64,000 bases of DNA from Datura wrightii (Eukaryota; Streptophyta; Magnoliopsida; Solanales; Solanaceae), in assembly GCA_035772735.1 (NCBI GenBank), contig JASDFA010000018.1, forward strand, positions 58,310,001 through 58,374,000. Reading direction: 5' to 3'. The notes below the pieces were generated by a model, which saw nothing but the letters and a program-made list of their open reading frames with translations, did no database searches and had not been told where the DNA came from. The first letter of the stretch is position 1; each line of letters begins with the position of its first letter. This document shows positions 1-10,640 of the stretch, piece by piece. Both the position numbers and the translations under genes were made by a program.

Positions 1-528
1 GGCAATCAATCTCCTCTTTTTTAGTGCTAGACCTTATTTGCCCTGTTCAGGCATTTTTTCACTTACAACAGAACCAACGGTTCGCCAGTTGCAATCTACG
101 AACCGCCGCTCCTTTTCTTCTGCAATCCAGTTCCATCCCAGGACCTTTCGAAGACGCCTTCGGTGGTTTGCCGGTTCACATTAGTGGTCCATCGATCAGT
201 TTCCTCTTTGATCCAACAAGATCCAACATCTGTCGGCTCGACGATAAAACCATCGAGTCGCTAATTGATATCCCCGGGCCACCGATTGCATTTTCTCCTT
301 AAATTAGTGGTATCCTGCAATTGACCGGAGTTTCTCCTATGTCCTCCGGTGGAGTGCCGATTTTCACCTGAATTCATCCTTTTTACTCCAATTCATGTAC
401 TTTCTTGTCAACTCAGATACCTGCACATAAAAAGGCAAAAAAGGCATAAAATTCATCTAAATGACTTGAAAACTAAGCTAAAGCTCATGCCTAAGAGCCT
501 AATGAGTTGGTAAATTACCAACTCATCA
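1..528 (-). mobile_element. Partial LTR of an E2-family Ty3/Athila-like element
   Basis: This stretch matches the distal part of the E2 LTR (compare 16190-16655 and 41650-44531). It has the same CGGnGGTTnGCC-type motif region, the same A-rich run before the end, and the same terminal palindrome (arms ATGAGTTGGTAA and TTACCAACTCAT around one A, 502-526), closing in catca at 528. The orientation is that of a minus-strand element, so this is its outer LTR end; the rest lies left of the window. It abuts the 3' internal region of a chromovirus-like element, into which it probably inserted. The left target duplication cannot be checked. Confidence 0.75.
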
Positions 529-648
529 GTCAATCACTCCGTTAGAATTCAGCTCAGCTGTTCAGTATTTGGGATTGCAGTTTCTTTCCCCGGCCTTTCA
601 TTATGTTTTCCCCACATTCGAGGACGAATATTCCCAAGGGGTATTTAT
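529..648 (+). mobile_element. 3' internal tail and polypurine tract of a chromovirus-like Ty3 element
   Basis: This short internal remnant lies directly upstream of an LTR. It contains the hairpin ATTCG-AGGA-CGAAT (616-629), followed by the purine-rich run cccaagggg (633-641), the usual place for plus-strand priming. The same order (hairpin, purines, TG start of LTR) is seen in the Tekay element at 60504-60543. Its coding region is outside the window, so lineage rests on this signature and on LTR similarity to the solo LTR at 42108-44512. Confidence 0.7.
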
Positions 649-2715
649 TGTAATACACCGAAAGTTCCTAAGACTAAACCTGAGATTTAAAATGTGATCA
701 GCAGAAAAAGTAGAGAATTGCTTCAGTACGACTCAACCTACGAGTCGTAGGTTGGTGGTAGGGGTCGTAGGAAGACCCGTGGTTCAATTCAGAGATTTCT
801 TTCCCCAAACCACAAGTCCCCACAATGAGTCATTGTGTGTGGGTACGACTCGTGGTATGGATTGTAACAAGTACTTAGGGTTTTTCTGGTGCTGAGTGTA
901 TAAGTGTTGATACGACTCATGATAGCCTGTTATGGGTCATAGTAGGATTAGAGGTTTTGGACTTGTTCAGTACGAGAGGATACCACCAGTTGAAGGAGGA
1001 TTGTATGACTTGTGGTACGAGCAGTGACAGCTAGCAGAGTCAGTTTTCCTGCGAATTCATTAAGGGTGTTTTCATAAATCCTAAGTTCCTAAGTCCTAAA
1101 CTATGTCGTTTTAAGCTCTGAAAAGAGGGTTTTAAGGGAGTTTAATCTATCCTTAGTCATTCCCCTCCCATGCATGAAAGATTAGGAATTCTCCTTGAAG
1201 ATCAAACTTAAACCCTTCAATTTTTCTTCAAATCTCTTGGGCTTTAAAAGACAAGTGCAAATTCAATTTATCCAGGTATGTGGGATTTATGAATGAGAGT
1301 TCCTTTCACTCTCATGCCCAAAATTCCCCTCAATTTCATGAATTCAAGTTCTAAATCAAGTTCATGATCTTATAGGGCTTTATCCTAATTTTATGAAATT
1401 CTCTAGGATTTATTTATGGGTCAATTTTTTTCATGTTTCAAAGTATGTTTTAAGATTTATGGGAAAATTTTATACCAATTTGATCATATATTCATGATTT
1501 TAATTTTTTTTTAGAAAATTATGCCCATTTATGCAAGTTTTATGAAAATTCAAGTTTATTATTCTATTATGATTTCGATTCTCTTAAGCCCTAATTTATA
1601 GTTTATGAGTTTATGATTTTGGCCGACTCACTAGCCCTTATTTCATGGCTAGTCAAGTATGATCAAGTATGTTATGATTTAACTAGCCCATGAACTTCAT
1701 GTATGATTTCACGATAATTATACGAGCCTTCATATGCATGTTTTTGGGAGTAGTCTCTAGCACCGATAGGCCCGTCGTTCAGGTAAACTCCGAGGTCTTA
1801 GAACTACGTGTCACCGTAGGTATATATTCGTGACTAACCCTATGAGGTCCTTATTAGTGATATCACGCCAAGTATCATTCCTCACCTTGGCAATCTTGGG
1901 AAGACTCTACCCATTTGAGCGAGATAATTGGGATATCATGTAAGCTCTATCATGATGGTGTCGGTTAAGAGGAGTCCTCCCATTGTTTCTCATGATTTTA
2001 GTTATGGATGTTTATGACTTATGACATTATGTGTAGGTTCGACCCAATGATCAGTTTATAAGATTTTACTTATGATTTCAGCTATTGCAAGCCATATGAT
2101 TTTATTTCTAGCTTTGAGTCAATCTATTAAGATATGAAGTTCGGTTTAGGACTATACATGTTTTCAGATGTCAGCATGCAGTCCTTACTCTCATGATCTT
2201 ATGATTTATGTTTATGCGCATGATTTCAGTTATACTTACTCAGATTGTTTTACTTACCTTACATGCTCAGTATATTCCAAGTACTGATTGTATACTCTAT
2301 GTTGTATTGTTTCATGATATAGGTTTAGACGATCAGACTCACTTCCATCATTAGCCAGTCCCCCCAGTTTAGTTCAGTCTCTTATATTGGTGAATCCTCA
2401 TCTTTCGAGGACTTTAAGTTGGTTGAGTTATGTACTTTCAGTTCTCAAATTTTAGTGAGCTAGTTGGGAATGTTGTCCCATCAACTCTTCAGTTATGTTA
2501 GAGGCTTATCAGACAATATGTAAAACTTCAGCTTTGTCAGTGTTGACTCTGTATAGTTGATATGTATTCAGACTTCCGATTGTTCATGTTCAGTTTATCA
2601 GTTTCTGTTTGATGTATGCTCTTTAGCCGCTATGTTCATGTCATGGATCGACTTGGAGCCATTCGTGGTTCTAGGTTCCGTGTCTCGATCTGGGGCCTCA
2701 GCTCGGGTCAGGACA
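649..2715 (+). mobile_element. 3' LTR of a chromovirus-like Ty3 element
   Basis: The LTR starts tgtaatacaccgaaag just after a polypurine tract and ends aggaca, about 2.07 kb in all. Its start and end resemble the solo LTR at 42108-44512 (tgtgataccccgaaag; shared segments such as acttggagcc near the end). The first 400 bp hold an array of TACGAGTCGTA-like palindromes. The flanking sequence on the right, a copia primer-binding region, shows it landed inside an older copia element. The 5' half of the element is beyond the window. Confidence 0.75.
720..1045 (+). promoter_or_regulatory. U3 palindrome array (TACGASTCGTA type)
   Basis: Repeated imperfect copies of an 11-base odd palindrome occur here; the clearest is TACGAGTCGTA at 739-749, with others such as acgactcgtgg and acgactcatga. 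The array starts about 70 bp inside the LTR. The same motif fills the U3 of the Athila-like elements E1 and E3, which are otherwise unlike this LTR. Binding by a dimeric regulator is inference. Confidence 0.6.
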
Positions 2716-2748
2716 AAGCCAATGTATGGCTATAGCTCTAATACCATG
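2716..2748 (-). mobile_element. Copia internal remnant with initiator-Met primer binding site
   Basis: On the minus strand this reads tggtattagagc directly after an LTR end, one base from the usual initiator-Met primer site TGGTATCAGAGC. The chromovirus-like LTR on the left truncates the element some 30 bp into its untranslated leader, so nothing else of its interior survives here. Confidence 0.65.
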
Positions 2749-3138
2749 TAGAGAATAGTAGAAGCAAAGTAGAATCGGAAAAACCTTCTGCTAGTCCAAG
2801 ATCGTTAATTATGATCGAAAACTTTCTCTTTGCTGTGAAAGGAGAAGGAGAATTTTGAGTAGAGAACTTAATTATAAAAGAAGACTCTCTTGAATTGGAT
2901 TAATTTTTTTTGGTTGATTACAAATGTACATGACTACCCCTATTTATACTTATCTATGGATGGTTCTAAATATTCTTTTAGATACATCTACAAGAAAAAT
3001 TTAGTGACTTTATCTTTTACTCTAACATATCTAGATATTTCTTCAAAATAATTATCCTAGATACTATACTAGACTATCCTAGAAACTTAATAAAAAAATT
3101 TATGAAATTTCAAAAATATCAACTTTAACTTTTTCACA
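2749..3138 (-). mobile_element. Copia-type LTR (minus strand)
   Basis: A segment of about 390 bp bounded by tgtagagaat on the left and tttttcaca on the right, so TG...CA on the minus strand with the primer site adjoining its 3' end. Small LTR size and the Met primer suit Ty1/copia. A TATA-like stretch (tatttatact) lies inside. No second LTR is present in the window; the rest of the element was lost or lies beyond the inserted chromovirus-like element. Confidence 0.55.
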
Positions 3139-4740
3139 CTAAACGCAACCAAATAATTCAAATATTAAACTCACATAAATAAAATAATTCAAATATTAAA
3201 CTCATTAAAAAATTTAAATACGCTTTTGGACCATTACTTTAAATAATACTAATAATGAATTAAAGAAAGCAATCGATTCTCCCGCAAATAGTGTTGTCCT
3301 TTTCTGTACACACCCTTACCGAGGTCTACAACAATTTAGCAAGTCCAAAGTCCAAGGTGTGAACACAGAATATTGAGGGCCACATGATGTTACTATTGGG
3401 AGTTGGGAATAAGTCCAAAAGTCCATGGTGTGAACATCACATGTTCCTTCCCTTCTCCCTCTGTTCAAACCTAACCACCCTTCAAACTCTAGTTTATGAA
3501 AGTCTGAGGCCAATCTAAAATTATCACCTGCCATAAGGACAATGTAGACATGCTGGAAGGTTCGTATTATTGTACTGTACAATTTAGTATACATGTTCAT
3601 ACACCTTTCATGTATCGGAACAAATTTAATATTATGGCATTTAATTTATTTAAATTTAATATTTTAATATAAAAATAAAATTTATCAAGATTATAATATA
3701 TAATAAATATAAATTCATAATTTTAAAATATAATGAGTTTAATATTTAAAATTTTAAATATTTTAATTTATAAACTTTAAATTGAAGTTTCGCTTCTATA
3801 AAGGCCTACTATGAGAGTTTTAGTACTCTGCATTAAGGAGAAGTTTATTTATAATATTCGAACCCGAATTACGTTTGGTTCACGGTGAAGAAATTAACTT
3901 TTATCATTGCTGGACGAGAATAGATCCTTCATCAAATCTACCAAATCCAACTCTTATTCTCAATGGTTTTAACTTTTTAAATATTCATATAGCCTTTTTA
4001 AGTCAAAATTTAAGGGTTTGTTTGGTTATTCGAGATAAAATTATGATATAAATTATATGAAATGAAGTTGAAGTTTTATTTGAACATTCAATTTGAAATT
4101 TTTAAGTTGTATTTTCTTCTCATGAACATAAAAGCCTCATAAATTGTGAAAATTATTCAAATTACTTCAATTCTTATACAATCTTACCAAATAAGTAAAA
4201 GTTCACAACAAAATATAATGCACTATTACAAAGTCATTTTAAAAAAATACAATATTTTGATTGAACTTTAGTTCAATAAAAAGTAAAATTGAACATGAGT
4301 TGTATTGAATTACTCTTTAATATAGTCTTCCCACATATCAGATATAAATGGTTGCTAAGAGTAATAATACCAATAATAAATTTTGTTTACATCTAAAATA
4401 AATGGTTGGTATATATACAATACTAATTTTTTTTTACAAAATTTAAACTTTATGGGTCAAATTTTATATTTAAAAAAGTTCATCTCAAAATTTAAAATCA
4501 AGATTTTTTAAGAATAATTTTCAAATATTAGTTCCACCTCATGTTCAAATGCTGATTTTATCTCATAATTTTAAATCAGAAGATAAAATCACGTATCCAA
4601 AACACTCAAGAGAATTTCGAAAGAGGAAAAAAAGAGTACTTTGACAAGTTCAACTCAACTGTTGTTTTGGTATTATGATTCAAAATCTAATATTAGAGGT
4701 TGAAACGCTTTCCTCTACAAACTTAATTATCATGCATGAA

Positions 4741-4865
4741 AAATTATAGGTGGCAAATAAATGAGTTGGATTAAATTTGGGTGGGTTAAAATGATGAAAA
4801 ATTATAAGTGGCAAATAAGCGGGTTGGATTAAATTTGGGTGGGTTAAAATTGATTGAATTAATAA
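4741..4865. repeat. Tandem duplication of a ~59-bp unit
   Basis: Two adjacent near-identical units share aaaattata, gtggcaaataa and the phrase ggattaaatttgggtggg, differing at a few bases (ataggtgg or ataagtgg; aatgag or agcggg). Weak related text continues to about 5230 (gagttggactaaaatgg). This looks like a dispersed repeat with internal duplication; its class is unknown. Confidence 0.6.
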
Positions 4866-5544
4866 ATGGACGGGTTATTGATCCGTCTAAAATTTACTTG
4901 GTTGAAGCGAGTTGAGCTGAAATTGGCTAAAATGTGGGGTCATAACCCAACCTGTCAAACTCTAAATAAATTTTAATTGTTTTATTTATTCTTTGACAAT
5001 CTCTTGATAACGTATAAAATTAATATTTTTCTTTATTGTGACTAAATATAACATATTAAATAAAATAAAATATTTCTTAACAAATATTTTAAGAAGATTT
5101 CTCATAAATTAATTTAGACTAAATATTAGCCCAACTTTAATGAATTAAATGAGTTGGACTAAAATGGATTGAACTAATAAATAAATGGGTCAATTATTAA
5201 ATTAAAATTAAGTAAATTAGACAAATTATAATCTTATAAGCTAATTTTACTACCATTATGAAAAATATAATCTTAATTTGATGTGACGGATGCAAAAATA
5301 AGTAGGAAGATAACTAGAAGACGGTGGTACTATCAATTAATTAATTGTAATTATAGTCAAAGTACAAATCTATGTAATAACCTACCTATTCTATTCCGAT
5401 CCTGCTAATGTGATGTTTTTCTTTTTTAATTATTTAATAAGTGAATTTGTGATTTCTACATACTTTAAAACATAAAAATAAAAAAGGCAACTTAAAAATT
5501 TATATTTATTTTATTTAAATTAAGTGTTAAAATAAATGGTAAAT

Positions 5545-5592
5545 AAAATAATAATAATAATAATAACAATAATAAGTAAATAAATAATCAGC
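5545..5592. repeat. ATA/ATAA microsatellite
   Basis: A run of ATA trinucleotides passes into ATAA units, with only three interruptions. It is a simple-sequence repeat in the intergenic region with no visible function. Confidence 0.8.
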
Positions 5593-7478
5593 TAAATATT
5601 TATCGACGTTTATCATTACAACATGCTTGCTTTTTATTTTTTTCATCTATTCTGCATTGAATTTCACATCCTAAATCTATTGATTTAAATTTTATTTTAT
5701 TAAAAAAATATATTCAATAATAATTAAATATGTCAACATATAAAATTAAAAATAATTATTTAAAAAGTAATATTATTCAATTAATATATTACATATGTAC
5801 AATCAAAGAAATGACGATGATTATGTGTACATCTTCAACCATCAATGCTTTGTCTTATTTAGAATCCCAAATGCCCATCAAAGTTCCCCATAATTTATTT
5901 TTCTACCATCTCTGAAAGTCCAAATTTGGTTGAGAGAGGAAAGGTCATTTTTGTCATTTGAATGACAAGTTTTGTCTATCTGTAATCCCCAGGAGATAAG
6001 GACTACAACTTGCACTTATGAATTTATGATTAAATAAACAAACCACTTGCAATTAATTAACTATCCTTAAACAGCAATTAACATTTTAATTCTTACCAGG
6101 TGGCACATAGATGACGATACTAGGGTGACAACATCTGAAGAACGTCATCAGTTAAGGCCTAAAGCTTTCTTGACGCTCCATCGTAGCGCGTGCCAAACAA
6201 ATGCAATCACATTTATTGCGAAAAAGATTTTGATTAAAGTGTTCCCTTTCAACTGCCTAATACAGTATAACACTAATGTATAGTGATACGTACAGAGTTA
6301 AAGATGGTAATGTTTAATGATATATTTGAAGTACAAAAATTTGAAACTATAATTTTAAGTGTTTGATTCAAATACATAATACTACTAGCACTCTGCATTG
6401 AATAAGACGTTTGCTATTTGTAAAGGAAAGTTACTTTTGCCTATATAGGAAGTTATTTTCTCAATTTTAATAGTAAGAGCTGTGACTTTAAAATATGTTA
6501 GAGAAACTATTAAATGAAGAAAACATGCCCGAAAATATTTTACATATTTATCTATATTATATTAAAAATATAAAAATTTTAATAATGTTAATTGAATTTT
6601 TTATTTTTTATGAAAAGATTTTTTAATAAATAAAATATTATTTGACTACTTTTTAAATATTTAAAATATCCCAAATCGGCTAATGAAGAAAAATTAAAAG
6701 TTGGATGACTAAAAAATCACATCAAAGAGAATATATGCATCCGGCAATAACAGTGTGCGGAGGGCTGCATTCTCACGGTCCCTACCGAAGTTAATATTAT
6801 GATATAATTGTTATTTTATTATTTTTGATATCTTAAAATTTAAAATAAACTAAAACTTAGCTTGTTAAATCTTTTCTTATTTGATTACATAGGAAATTCT
6901 TATATTAATAACTTTAAACTTAATTATAATTTTACTTTTAATAATTTTTTTCTTATATGTTTTGTAATACTTGTATGTAAAAAAGTTAAGTAACTTATTC
7001 ATTTTTATACGTAAAATATATATTTTAGAATCGATAGATTAAGATCTGATTTTTTATTATTATACATAAAAATAAAAATCATTTCCAGATCATAATTTGA
7101 AAAAAGCTATTTTATTTGTTCGAGTCAAAATATCAAAAAGAAAACATAAACTAACAATACCTTATAATGAACTATTAGGTGAAATTTAATAAATAATAAT
7201 ATATGAAAATATAATATTTATTTATTATTTAAATAATATCATAATTATTATTGCTAACCTAGTATTACCTATAATTACAAATTTTCATGCACGTCCAAAG
7301 TGGTCCAGTGTAATTGTTCATGAACCTGACCGATAATTGTCGTAATCATCACTTGAGAGAAAAGCAAAAGATTCCACCAATGCGCGTGGGGATCGTTTTT
7401 TTCCACAAGGCAAGGCGAATTTTCCTTGTAAGCTTCCATTAATTTACTCAGAATTCACCACTTACATTTTTTCCTCCA

Positions 7479-7487
7479 TATATAAAT
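7479..7487 (+). promoter_or_regulatory. TATA box of the WRKY gene
   Basis: TATATAAAT lies 66-74 bp upstream of the chosen ATG at 7553, a normal plant core-promoter position that would give transcription starting near 7510 and a short 5' leader. No other TATA-like sequence lies between it and the start codon. Confidence 0.65.
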
Positions 7488-7500
7488 GCCCCCATGTTTC

Positions 7501-7506
7501 TTGACT
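7501..7506 (+). promoter_or_regulatory. W-box (TTGACT) near the WRKY transcription start
   Basis: TTGACT is the core W-box recognised by WRKY proteins. It sits between the TATA box and the ATG. A second TTGACT is in intron 1 near 8062. Many WRKY genes are auto- or cross-regulated through such sites; for this gene that is inference, since six-base sites also arise by chance. Confidence 0.4.
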
Positions 7507-7552
7507 TCTTGCTCACTAGTTGCCAATCCCTAACTAATAATAATATATACAT

Positions 7553-9129
7553 ATGGAATCTCCATCGTTGCCGGAAAACTCATCGGCTGATCTGAATAGG
7601 GCAATCGAAGGGTTAATTCGTGGTCGGGAATTAACCCGACGACTAAAAGAGATTATTAAGAAGCCTCTTGCTCTTGGTGGGGAAGTTGCACCCATTATGG
7701 ATTTAGTTGGAAAAATTATGGATTCATTTTCCGAGACTCTCTCCGTCATAAACTCCGATGATGTTTCTCAAGTTAGAGTCGTCGGTACGCCCGTTGAGGT
7801 GAAGTCGTCGGAAGATTATTATAGTGGAAGTTGCAAGAGTGCAGATCGACGAGGATGCTACAAGAGAAGGTAATTAATTAATCACTCTTTTTAGTTACGA
7901 ATCTTAGCATTACTTGAAAATCCTAACTTTTTATGGAGGGTATTTTAGTCTTTTGACGTTAGTGGTGCCAAGTTAATTCCTATACTCAAGCAAGTTTTGA
8001 TTGGTTGATGGCTTCTTTTTTTAGTTGATTATTCTGAAGTTTGGTTGGTTTTTGATGCTTGTTGACTATTTTGTCCTTGCACAAATGCTAGAAATACAAA
8101 AAAGGTCGGTCCCTATCAAGGCTTCGTGATAAGATTGATTAAGAGTTTTCATATTGAATGATGATGAGGGTTATCTATTTCTCATATAGTAAATTGTATT
8201 GTATTAAATATCAATAATCGTAGAGCTCAATGGGCAGAGTAATAAGTACCATTACATCAGCTGTTTATTAATGAAAAATGTGTTTTTAAAGTACTATACA
8301 TCTCCAGTTAATAAGTTGTGTTATTTTAGAAACAATTTTCTCATAATGATTTGGAAAATATCTCATGCAGGAAAACTTCAGAATCAAACATAAAAGAATC
8401 CTCAGATTTGGTGGATGATGGCCATGCTTGGAGAAAATATGGACAAAAACAGATCCTCCATTCCACTTATCCAAGGTTTGACTTCACAATATGTCCATTC
8501 TTTTTTCCAATCAAGAAAAATTTGCAAGTACAGAGTAGATGTGATAGATAGTTATATTATAATTAAGCATTATATTTGTTTTATCTATGTCTGATATATT
8601 TATAAATGAATATGTATGCAGGCACTACTTTAGGTGCACACATAAATATGATCAGAAATGTCAAGCAAGCAAACAAGTGCAGAAAATCCAAGACAATCCA
8701 CCACTGTTCCGAACAACATACTATGGACATCACACGTGCAAATCTTTTCCTAGAGTTTCACAAATAATCTTGGATTCTCCGATGGATGGAGATTCTAATT
8801 CTGTTCTACTTAGTTTTGATCAAAACAATTGCCATCCTAATTACAGTAATGCCCCTACATTTCCATCAATAAAACAGGAAACCAAAGAGGAAGTTTTCAG
8901 CTTCTATCCTAAAATTGAAGATCAAATCCAATCATCAAGTTCTGATTATTTTCTGCCGGCCGCCAATGACGATCATCTGACTTCCTCCGGCGGGCACATG
9001 ACGGCGGTGGCATTATCGCCTGATGTTATCTCATCAGGGGTTTACTCTTCTTGTACTACTACTACGAGCAATGATAATCTTGAGATTGATATTGATTTTG
9101 AGGAATGTCTTTGGAATTTTGAAGGGTAA
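7553..9129 (+). CDS. Group III WRKY transcription factor (WRKY70/54-like), three exons
   Basis: Nuclear DNA-binding regulator that binds W-boxes; relatives act in salicylate defence and senescence. Exons are 7553-7869, 8371-8475 and 8622-9129, giving 309 aa. Introns have GT..AG ends (AAG/gtaatt, tgcag/G; CCAAG/gtttg, tgcag/G) and both split an Arg codon; the second lies in the WRKY domain at the conserved Pro-Arg position. Residues 1-70 hold the helical N-terminus with two leucine-rich stretches typical of group III. KRRK (104-107) is a likely nuclear signal. WRKYGQK is at 126-132, and the zinc finger is C146-x7-C154-x23-H178-x-C180, which defines group III. The C-terminus is acidic (IDIDFEECLW), suiting activation. 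All ligands are present and no frame break was seen, so it is probably functional. It ends about 150 bp from old transposon sequence. The start is the first ATG after the TATA box. The exact orthologue is uncertain. Confidence 0.93.
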
Positions 9130-9270
9130 TCTTGAATACTACTTTGATAGAGATGGTGTACAAATTTTGTATTATGTTGACGTAGAGTTTCCTTTAAAGC
9201 ATTAGGTGCTTTAATTTGCTATGAAAGTAGAAAAATATGACTTCCACCTTTTATTCGGTATAATGTATAG
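9130..9270 (+). other. 3' untranslated region of the WRKY gene
   Basis: AT-rich sequence following the TAA stop. No perfect AATAAA is visible; near-matches such as aaaatatga and ataatgta could serve as plant polyadenylation signals. Sequence character changes after about 9270, where LINE-associated sequence probably starts. Confidence 0.4.
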
Positions 9271-9994
9271 GCCTATTTAGCAAAGTCTGCAGCAGTAATG
9301 AACCGATCCAAAACCAGACCAGGCCCAAACAAATTCAGCCCAAAGCAAAAGAACAAAATGCCATGTATTGTCAGTCTGTTTTGTCTCTATCACCTTCTCC
9401 AGCAACTCAGAAGTGTTCATTGCCTTCTGGCCTGTGTTTTCATGTTTAGGCAAAGTTCTGTTCAACTCCTTGATTTTCTTTGATTCTATAATGATGTGTG
9501 ATTTGTTCTTCAGGAACGGCAGTCTAGACTACTCCATTTCTATATTTCTCTTCTCTGATGTCTTTGATGTTGTTAACCAAGTTGTGGTGTTGGTGTGTCT
9601 CCGATGTTCCTTTCGAGACTTGTGCACGGTTAAATTTTGCCCATCGAGTAAGGTTTTTCCTCCTTGCTTCATTTTCTTTTCTTCTTCCTTTCGTTTTGAC
9701 ATTTGCATTTTGTTTTCTTTGTTTATGTGATTATCTGGACCTGTTTATGCTCGATGTGTAGGGTTGATTTGTGCCGGCCTGTATTTTATTGTACTTTCTT
9801 TTTGTTGTATATTGATTTAGTCTTGTTTGTCTATTTTTGGTGCTCTTTGTGGTTGATGGTTATACCGCTCTCCTCTATTGTGGCCTTTGTATGTTGATCT
9901 GTACTTGTTTTGTTGTTTGTGGCTGACTGCTCGGTTTTAGTTTTCATCGTTTCTCCTGGCTGTAAGCACATGTTTAGTTTACTGTATCTTTCTT
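9271..9994 (-). other. Probable 3' untranslated end of the LINE (unresolved)
   Basis: T-rich and pyrimidine-rich on the plus strand, with no coding signal. It lies downstream of the RNase H end of a minus-strand LINE, so it is most simply that element's 3' tail. No clear poly(A) tail (poly-T on plus) or target-site duplication could be found, so part of it may be a different repeat. Confidence 0.35.
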
Positions 9995-10640
9995 ATCTTA
10001 ACTCTAATAGCTGGTATCTAAGACTTGTCGATATTTAATCTGTTTCTTCCATGGATGGAAGGTCATGAAAGTTATTGAATTATTTTAGTCCTTCATTGCC
10101 AATGGCTAGGTTAATCAGATAATATGTTACGGAGTTTCCTTTTCTGAAAATGTGTGTAATGTGCACACCTAATTTTTTTAAACTTATTTGCACACCTAAT
10201 TCCTCTATTAGTATCTCTATATTTTCAATTCTGTGCGCCAATTTTCATGATATTTTTCAGTCTCCTTCCCGAATATTTTTAAGTACTAATGAGTCTGTTT
10301 TCAGGGTGATGTTCTATCAATCTCTAGTTGCACAGTACTTAAGAGCTTCTTCAATTGTTACTGCTTCAACCTTCATATTATTAGTAATTCCTAGCTCTAT
10401 AGCCTGTGCATATATTAAGTCTCCTCTATCATCCCTCAGGCAATATCCCTATGATCCAATCCTTGGATTCCCTTTGCAAGTCCCATTTGTGTTATATTTT
10501 ATCTTCCCAGTGTCTGGCCTTCTCCACTTAACAATACCATAATAGAATCTAGGTTTATAATTAGTGATAAATGTAATCACTGATGGCCAATCTGGTGGTA
10601 TATTTGTTATCCAAGGGTAATTGGTTTCAATCAACTAATT
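9995..10640 (-). pseudogene. LINE ORF2 C-terminal RNase H domain (decayed)
   Basis: The minus-strand translation gives a plant L1-type RNase H: KWRRPDTGKIKYNTNGTCKG, then NPRIGS, a stop, and GYCLRDDRGD, matching the family pattern W..P..G..K.N.DG..KGNPG..G.G..LRD..G. It continues with ELGITNNMKVEAV (the usual LG.TNN.AE.A segment). A conserved tail resembling LPSM appears near 10055. This domain would degrade RNA in the RNA:DNA hybrid. Stops (for example in place of a residue after GS) and frameshifts show it is dead. It is the 3' coding end of the LINE that hosts the nest. Confidence 0.8.

Larger units (their letters stand above)
3139..7478. other. AT-rich intergenic region upstream of the WRKY gene
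   Basis: No convincing coding region is visible. There are two close copies of aattcaaatattaaactca near 3153-3204, and two copies of a phrase containing gtccaaggtgtgaac or gtccatggtgtgaac near 3340 and 3420. A 94-codon open frame on the minus strand (3316-3600) shows no family motif. The region 5940-7478 is the distal WRKY promoter. AT runs and poly-T/A stretches make small MITE-like insertions likely, but no inverted-repeat pair could be delimited by eye. Confidence 0.6.

Noticed and set aside
24..302. 92-codon open frame at the left edge
   Set aside because: It lies wholly within the family B LTR motif region and has no domain; similar frames arise in the other copies only by chance.
3316..3600. 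94-codon minus-strand frame in intergenic DNA
   Set aside because: No recognisable domain, no promoter or splice context, and the DNA contains direct repeats; not enough to call a gene.
9368..9730. 120-codon plus-strand frame downstream of the WRKY gene
   Set aside because: It encodes a Phe/Ser/Cys-rich low-complexity product from pyrimidine-rich DNA; most likely LINE 3' tail sequence.
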